A stretch of 11,376 nt of DNA from Irineochytrium annulatum (taxonomy: Eukaryota > Chytridiomycota > Chytridiomycetes > Chytridiales > Chytridiaceae). The stretch is from positions 1 to 11,376 of the forward strand of contig JADGJL010000980.1 in assembly GCA_027600665.1 (NCBI GenBank). The letters run 5' to 3'. Below are positions 7,584-11,376 of the stretch, piece after piece. Under the pieces are notes generated by a model, which had not been told where the DNA came from, did not search any database, and saw only the letters and a list, made by a program, of their open reading frames with translations. Each line of letters opens with the position of its first letter. Within the stretch, counting starts at the first letter, position 1. The translations under genes and the position numbers were made by a program.

Positions 7584-7923
7584 TATGACGATTACGACCA
7601 GAGTTCAAATCATACATTAGGATCTCATCTTTATTTTCTTTATACCTTTGCAAGGAGTAGAATCAAGTAGTTACAATGTTAGTAGAAATTGTATCCTCAT
7701 ATTTTATCTAGATTGTCATGAATTTTATTTAGTACTTTGCCTGTAGTTACCAAGGAGTGCATTAGTCTATGTGAACTTAGAGAATTTCTAGTGTTGACTA
7801 TAAAAGGCTTGTAGCTGAGCCGAATTAGCCAATAAGAAGAATACAAGTGATTTGAGCCACGCTGAGCCCATTAGGAGCTGCACTCACCTGCAGATATACC
7901 TCTGCGAACCCATATCCTTCACA
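7584..7923 (+). mobile_element. Solo LTR, copy C (340 bp), inserted in the RNase H domain
   Basis: It begins TATGACGATTACG and ends CATATCCTTCACA, flanked by CCATG on both sides (7579-7583 and 7924-7928). The first dinucleotide is TA where copy B has the canonical TG. A TATAAAAG box lies at 7799-7806. The first 163 bp match copy D (11214-11376) at 157 positions by my count, and the last roughly 88 bp match copy A. There is no internal region, so it is a solo LTR. It is AT-rich in a GC-rich host element and in the same orientation as the other three copies. Its TGA at 7586-7588 ends the RNase H frame. Confidence 0.94.
7799..7806 (+). promoter_or_regulatory. TATA box in LTR C
   Basis: TATAAAAG is placed like the same octamer in copy B relative to the LTR 3' end. 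Transcription from it would run rightward into the remaining LINE sequence. Confidence 0.6.
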
Positions 7924-7928
7924 CCATG
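7924..7928. repeat. Target-site duplication of LTR C, right (CCATG)
   Basis: This is the exact partner of 7579-7583. Keeping one copy gives GTC-CAT-GCA, which continues the RNase H frame. Confidence 0.9.
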
Positions 7929-8310
7929 CACCAGGAGCCGGCGCGGTGGCGGCGCGACTCCCTCCTGGCCATCCGACGTCCGGGGCGGCCAAACTGGTGG
8001 GCCTCCTGGTTGCCTTGCAGGCGGTGCCGGAACGAGGTGGCAGCATCGCGCTGGATAATGAGGGAGTGGTGGCTCGCTTCAACCAACTGGTGCGGGAGGG
8101 ATTCTTTCCGCGGCGGGCGGCGCGCGCCGCCGACATGGTGCGGTGGGCGGTGGTTGCGGCATTGGTGGCCGACAGACGGGCGCAGGGTTGGGAGGTCCCG
8201 GAGGTGCGGTGGGTGCGTGGGCATCAAGATGTGGCGGGGCTAACAGGGACTGCGTTGGCGGACGCAGCCGGGAACCAGCGCGCGGACGCGTTAGCGACTA
8301 CACACACCGG

Positions 8311-8851
8311 CCCACTGGTTGAGGAGGTTGCCGCGCGGCAAACGACGGTGCCGTGGGTGGCCTTTGCCGGTACGATGGAGGTCGAGGGGCACGTGCGGAG
8401 CACCTTGACGACACTGGACCGGTACCATGCCGGCTTCGAGTTCCTCTTTCAGCCGCGGCACGATTACATTGCTGCGATTGCCGGGCTTCTGGACTGGGAG
8501 CTGACCATGACTCTTCACGAGAACAGCTTCGTATGGGGCCCGGCGACGACGCGGGGGGACGCTGCCCGCCGGCGCTTCGCGGTGCAGGCCTTGACCTGGC
8601 AACTGCCGACGCAGGGCGAGCAGTGGCGGCGCCGCCCAGACCTGTACTGGAACGGCTGGTGTCGGCGCTGCTGGCAAGGGCCGGAGACCCAAGATCATGT
8701 GTGGGTGTGCCCACTGGCGGAGGCGGCGGCGCAACAGACTCTAGATGCGGGTCTCCAGGAGCTGGAAGCGGCGGTGCGGCGGTGGGTCCACCGTCCACGG
8801 ACAGCCGAAGCCGCTTGCAACCTGCTCTGGGACCGCGGCGGGGTACCTTGA
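8311..8851 (+). other. ORF2 C-terminal extension with CCHC-like zinc cluster
   Basis: After RNase H the same frame continues for about 180 codons to TGA at 8849-8851. It contains CRRCWQGPETQDHVWVC (8660-8710), spacing Cys-X2-Cys-X8-His-X3-Cys. This resembles the Cys/His motif near the C-terminus of many LINE ORF2 proteins, which takes part in nucleic-acid binding. The stop is probably secondary, because a coding-looking frame continues downstream with a shift near 8850. Confidence 0.8.
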
Positions 8852-9609
8852 CGGCGACCGGGAGGGCCGGGAGCCACCAGGCGGCGGGTGGTGGCTGGGG
8901 CACACGCCGGAGGAGGTGGTCCGGCCTGTGCTGTGGCTTGACTTGGCGCGGGGGGTAGTCCCACGAGCGTGGAGGCGGTGGCTACAGGACGTCGGCCTGT
9001 CGGCAGCGGAGGCGACAACGGCGACTCTACGGGCGGCACATAAGATCCAGCGCATGGCCCACGCGTTATCTGGCGGCCGCGGTGCGCAGTCACAGTGGCA
9101 TGGGAACTTGTGACCGGGATCACCCGGCGAGCGAAACGACGTCCAGCCCGCCGGCAAGGGTTCCGTGATGAGGAAGGCTTTCTGCACCGGCTGGTACATG
9201 TTTCTTCTTTCTCTCACTCTTTCCCGCGTTTCGGGAGCTACTGGGGACGGCATTGGTGCTGGGACCGACCACACGACCGGAACGGCCGGATGGAGACTGT
9301 GAGCGTTGCGACCAACACGGGGGGAGGTGCTCAGTCTGCCACCGCGGACGCGCGGCGGCGATACGGGAGTTTGAGCGGGACTACCACGGCTTGCAGGCGC
9401 CGGTGGCGGGCTTCACACACATATCGGCGACATTGAGACGACGGCATCCGGCGTGGGCACACTCAGAGGCGTGGGAACCCTCTGAGCGCGGGGCCGCCGG
9501 AGTGCCGGTGGAGATGTCGCCGAGGCGTGTGGAGTCAGCTGTCACGCAGCAAGCTGGGGAATCCCCCATAGCTCCTATAAAGGAGGGTTGGGGTTGGGCA
9601 GCCATGTGA
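8852..9609 (+). other. ORF2 C-terminal tail, frameshifted, with second Cys cluster
   Basis: Coding character continues in another frame from about 8845 to TGA at 9111-9113 (WLDLARG, then an Ala-rich helix-like run). It then shifts again and ends in a third frame that carries CERCDQHGGRCSVCH (9298-9342), a Cys-X2-Cys-X6-Cys-X2-Cys cluster. The frame ends with TGA at 9607-9609. Position before the 3' UTR and poly(A) argues that it is the true C-terminus of ORF2. I do not recognise this tail as a named domain. Confidence 0.65.
9564..9593 (+). other. Hairpin near the LINE 3' end
   Basis: CTCC (9572-9575) pairs with GGAG (9582-9585) around the loop TATAAA, and CCCC (9564-9567) can pair with GGGG (9590-9593) outside it. 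Stem-loops near the 3' end are used by some LINE reverse transcriptases to recognise their RNA; whether this one is used is unknown. Confidence 0.4.
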
Positions 9610-9730
9610 GTGGAGCGGAACATGTGTGTTGCCGCCATTGTCTTATTGTTGGGCCTCTGGGACTACCGGCAATAAGTGATGTTTGTGTTTAGCTAGCCCT
9701 AGATCCAACAGCCACAACACTTAAAATAGT
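9610..9730 (+). other. LINE 3' UTR
   Basis: About 120 bp lie between the last stop of ORF2 and the A-tract. It has lower GC than the coding part and no coding frame. CAATAAG at 9669-9675 is a weak poly(A)-signal-like hexamer context about 55 bp before the tail. No other site is evident. Confidence 0.7.
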
Positions 9731-9749
9731 AAAAAAAAAAAAAAAAAAA
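9731..9749 (+). other. Poly(A) tail of the LINE (19 A)
   Basis: An uninterrupted run of 19 A follows the 3' UTR in the orientation of ORF2. It marks the 3' end of an element inserted by target-primed reverse transcription. The bases that follow (GAAACGTGG) were not found repeated near the left end of the LINE. Confidence 0.85.
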
Positions 9750-11018
9750 GAAACGTGGACAGGAAGCGTGGATCTGAAAGTGTCGGTAGCGGTTGCCAGA
9801 AACTGATGCACTTGATAAGAGCACCGACCGTGTAGGAAGTGAGCTCCAAGGAGTGAAAGCTGGTGAGCCAGTCGGTATCCGCAGTATGTCCTGCATTCTG
9901 TCAAAAGCCTTGATGGAGGTAGTTGATTCCGATCGAGCTGACACGGTCATCGAAAGTCTTGCGTACAAATTCTGTGCGGTGCCAAGTACCACTCCAGAGA
10001 ATACTGACTGCCTTCGCGTGCTTGTGGACAGAATCATACTCCTTGTTGACCCGGGTATCACCCTCAGACTCCTTGATTCGAGCTGCACGGCCCGCAGCTG
10101 CTCCAATGCCTGCTGTGGCAGGGATAAGCTGGAGGGCCTTGCCGACATCGCCGGTAAAGGTCAGACGGGTCGCGAGTAGATCACTTTGATTCCGTTCCAG
10201 AGTCGAAGGGAGTTCCTGTACTCGGTATCTAACCAAAGTTGGATGTTGGAATCCGTAGTGCCGGTGAATGGCTCTGGCAACTTGATGTTAGAGGAACTTG
10301 AGGTATCGTTGGACATGGCGTATTGCGCTACAAACTTCATTGTTTTCCCACACCTAAGACCAACACTTACAAACTTGCGCCGGAGCTACGATTCCGCAGC
10401 TGACAGGAAAGGGAACGCAACACCAACGCAGCTCATCTCTACAAAAAATCCGTTGTGAGAGGTCATGTCAGCGCAAAGATATATTGGATGCAGTGTCAAG
10501 GTGTTGAACCTCCGCCCGTAGCGTCTCCTTACAGCAGAGCCTTGGGTTGCCACTGGGCACACCACGCGTATCGCCGAGACGATGAAGGGCATGATACGAG
10601 AAGTCTAAAAGACTGTTTCAACAGTGACCATATGGGAGGATAAAGGGGTTTTGACTCTCCATCCGTCCGTCATTGATCAAGCCTTGAGGACGTGGGTGTG
10701 AAGGAGCTTCACATCCCTGATAGGAGAAGCCACACCGGGCTCCTCATGTCTCGTCGCTGTGACGTCGTCCCGATCAAACAGCGACAGCGTAGCCATGACC
10801 GAGTGTTCGGCAAGCGGTATTTTGGCGGAGTTGATCCCGCAGTGCACCTTGCAATCGGCGCTAACCAGGTGTGTTTGGTTAATAACAGTAGAGGTAACAA
10901 ACGTCGCTCAGCCGGGGTGACGATACCTCTCCCGGAGGAGGGGCGCTTTCCTTGTCGGGACGGCCTGTACCTTCCTGGGATTGAAACGTGACTCGGGCCC
11001 ATACTTGCTCTTCGCCAT
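9750..11018 (-). pseudogene. Unidentified pseudogene, one frame with five stops
   Basis: On the minus strand an ATG at 11018-11016 begins a frame starting MAKSKYG, with a basic, Arg/Lys-rich first 35 residues. The same frame can be followed to the LINE A-tract, about 423 codons, with only five stops (in order TGA, TGA, TAG, TAG, TGA) and no frameshift needed. That is far fewer stops than chance. The middle contains a Ser/Thr-rich start-like segment at 10316 (MSND) followed by KLPEPFTG. GC is near 50%, lower than the LINE. I do not recognise the protein. The basic N-terminus and following beta-rich-looking text could fit a nucleic-acid-binding or capsid-like protein, but this is a guess. Below about 10235 a second minus-strand frame is also open, so the C-terminal frame is uncertain. 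Confidence 0.5.
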
Positions 11019-11213
11019 CGGATGGGAATATGGGGTTGCTCTGTCGCTGGAGCACAGTGGCCTCTAGCCCGGATGGTCCCGCAGAGGCCCTTGGAAAGCT
11101 GAATCGGCAGCTTTTCAAGCCTCTTTGGTCATACAGCACCCAGTCAATCCACTTGGAGTTATTCCTGCGGATGGTCGTATAGTAAAGCACGGCAGGAAGA
11201 GGCATCTGGCTAT
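11019..11213. other. Unassigned sequence between the pseudogene and LTR D
   Basis: A minus-strand frame with SKWIDWVLYDQRG is open across this stretch but runs into the LTR, and its relation to the frame starting at 11018 is unclear. It may be the upstream part of the same locus in another frame. No polypurine tract directly abuts the LTR. I see no RNA gene or promoter. Confidence 0.4.
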
Positions 11214-11376
11214 TATGACGATTACGACCAGAGTTCAAATCATACATTAGGATCTCATCTTTACTTTCTTTATATCTTTGTAAGGAGTTGAATTAAGTTG
11301 TTACAATGTTAGTAGAAATTGTATCCTCATATTTTATCTAGATTGTCATGAATTTTATTTAGTACTTTGCCTGTAG
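11214..11376 (+). mobile_element. LTR copy D, 5' part, cut by window edge
   Basis: It starts TATGACGATTACG and matches copy C (7584-7746) with 6 mismatches in 163 bp and no indels. Its left flank ends GCTAT, which would be the TSD if the LTR is solo; the right end is outside the window. Orientation equals that of copies A to C. Whether it is a solo LTR or the 5' LTR of a full element cannot be decided here. Confidence 0.92.

Larger units (their letters stand above)
7526..8310 (+). other. RNase H domain of LINE ORF2, split by LTR C, catalytic Glu replaced
   Basis: RNase H removes the RNA strand after copying. Visible residues are the first Asp in YTDGS (7541-7543), the third in ALDNEG (8054-8056), the His in VRGHQD (8222-8224) and the last Asp in NQRADALA (8285-8287). 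The expected Glu in an AELVGLL-like helix is Lys: the sequence reads AAKLVGLLVAL with AAA at 7991-7993, one transition from GAA. LTR C lies between FGVH and APGAG; removing 345 bp (LTR plus one TSD) leaves the frame open. The domain therefore lost both continuity and a metal-binding residue. Confidence 0.92.
3597..9609 (+). pseudogene. LINE ORF2 polyprotein pseudogene (endonuclease, RT, RNase H, zinc clusters)
   Basis: The family protein nicks target DNA and copies the element RNA into it. Frame use changes along the locus: 3597-4481; then a second frame carrying SDH from about 4455 to TGA at 4793-4795; another from about 4885 to 5460; another from about 5465 to 6800 with TGA at 5975-5977 and a local shift around 5940-6010; another to about 7130; then one frame, apart from LTR C, to 8851; then further shifts near 8850 and 9113-9253 to the final TGA at 9607-9609. 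That gives at least six frameshifts. No in-frame ATG occurs between the last upstream stop (3594) and 3843, which is already inside the endonuclease, so the original start is lost or lay in another frame. Bounds are those of recognisable coding sequence. Confidence 0.93.
3584..9749 (+). mobile_element. Near-complete, inactive LINE (APE-RT-RNase H type) with poly(A) tail
   Basis: Parts in order are a structured leader, AP-type endonuclease, linker, reverse transcriptase, connection region, RNase H, Cys/His clusters, a 3' UTR and a 19-A tail. An endonuclease plus RNase H in one ORF2 is known from the I-like group of LINEs, including Tad-type elements; the exact clade needs a tree. Without LTR C the element is about 5.8 kb. 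No ORF1 precedes ORF2 on this strand. The left end is uncertain: 3584 is the start of the closed leader structure, and I found no target duplication matching the bases after the A-tract. Frameshifts, stops and a substituted RNase H residue make it non-autonomous. Confidence 0.9.

Noticed and set aside
1..9609. Many long overlapping open frames on the opposite strand of the LINE pieces (for example minus 2916-3464, 4769-5470, 8298-8903)
   Set aside because: They are shadows of GC-rich coding sequence: no motif, Arg/Pro/Ser-rich composition, and overlap with frames that carry endonuclease, RT or RNase H motifs.
9793..10179. Plus-strand open frame of about 128 codons opposite the right-hand pseudogene
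   Set aside because: It is plausible in length but has no ATG at its left end, no recognised motif, and lies opposite a much longer minus-strand frame. It is kept only as an alternative.
7584..11376. Full LTR retrotransposon between LTR C and LTR D
   Set aside because: LTR C has its own 5-bp TSD on both sides, and the interval holds LINE 3' parts and a minus-strand pseudogene, not gag-pol in LTR orientation.

Overview
The window looks eukaryotic and consists almost entirely of mobile-element debris. I found no intact host gene, no bacterial-style operon and no CRISPR array. The evidence is a non-LTR (LINE-type) retrotransposon with a 19-A tail, several copies of an AT-rich LTR, two of them with exact 5-bp target-site duplications, and a CCHC gag-like ORF1 remnant. 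I cannot name the organism. A protist, alga, oomycete or fungus with active LINE and LTR elements would fit.

Layout. 1-260: AT-rich sequence whose last 77 bp are the 3' part of an LTR (copy A). 261-1036: a piece of LINE ORF2 (endonuclease-to-RT linker), about 98.5% identical to 4544-5319. 1037 to about 2610, minus strand: a decayed ORF1 (gag-like, one zinc knuckle), split by a solo LTR (copy B, 1829-2235). About 2600-3475: an older RT-thumb piece of a related LINE. 3502-3567: a 33-bp unit repeated twice. 3563-3665: a strongly structured leader. 3597-9609: a nearly complete but dead LINE ORF2 with AP-type endonuclease, RT, RNase H and two Cys/His clusters, interrupted in the RNase H domain by a second solo LTR (copy C, 7584-7923). 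It is followed by a 3' UTR and poly(A) at 9731-9749. 9750-11018, minus strand: an unidentified pseudogene kept in one frame despite five stops. 11214-11376: the start of a fourth LTR (copy D), cut by the window edge.

How the parts relate. The LINE is GC-rich and the LTRs are AT-rich, so composition alone marks the insert boundaries. Removing LTR B or LTR C together with one TSD copy restores the interrupted reading frame. Both LTRs therefore landed in sequence that still had a continuous frame at that point. The upstream half is a mosaic of LINE parts of different ages and orientations. The main LINE has at least six frameshifts, several stops and a lost RNase H catalytic Glu, so it cannot move by itself. 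The least explained parts are the structured 5' leader of the LINE and the minus-strand pseudogene at the right end.
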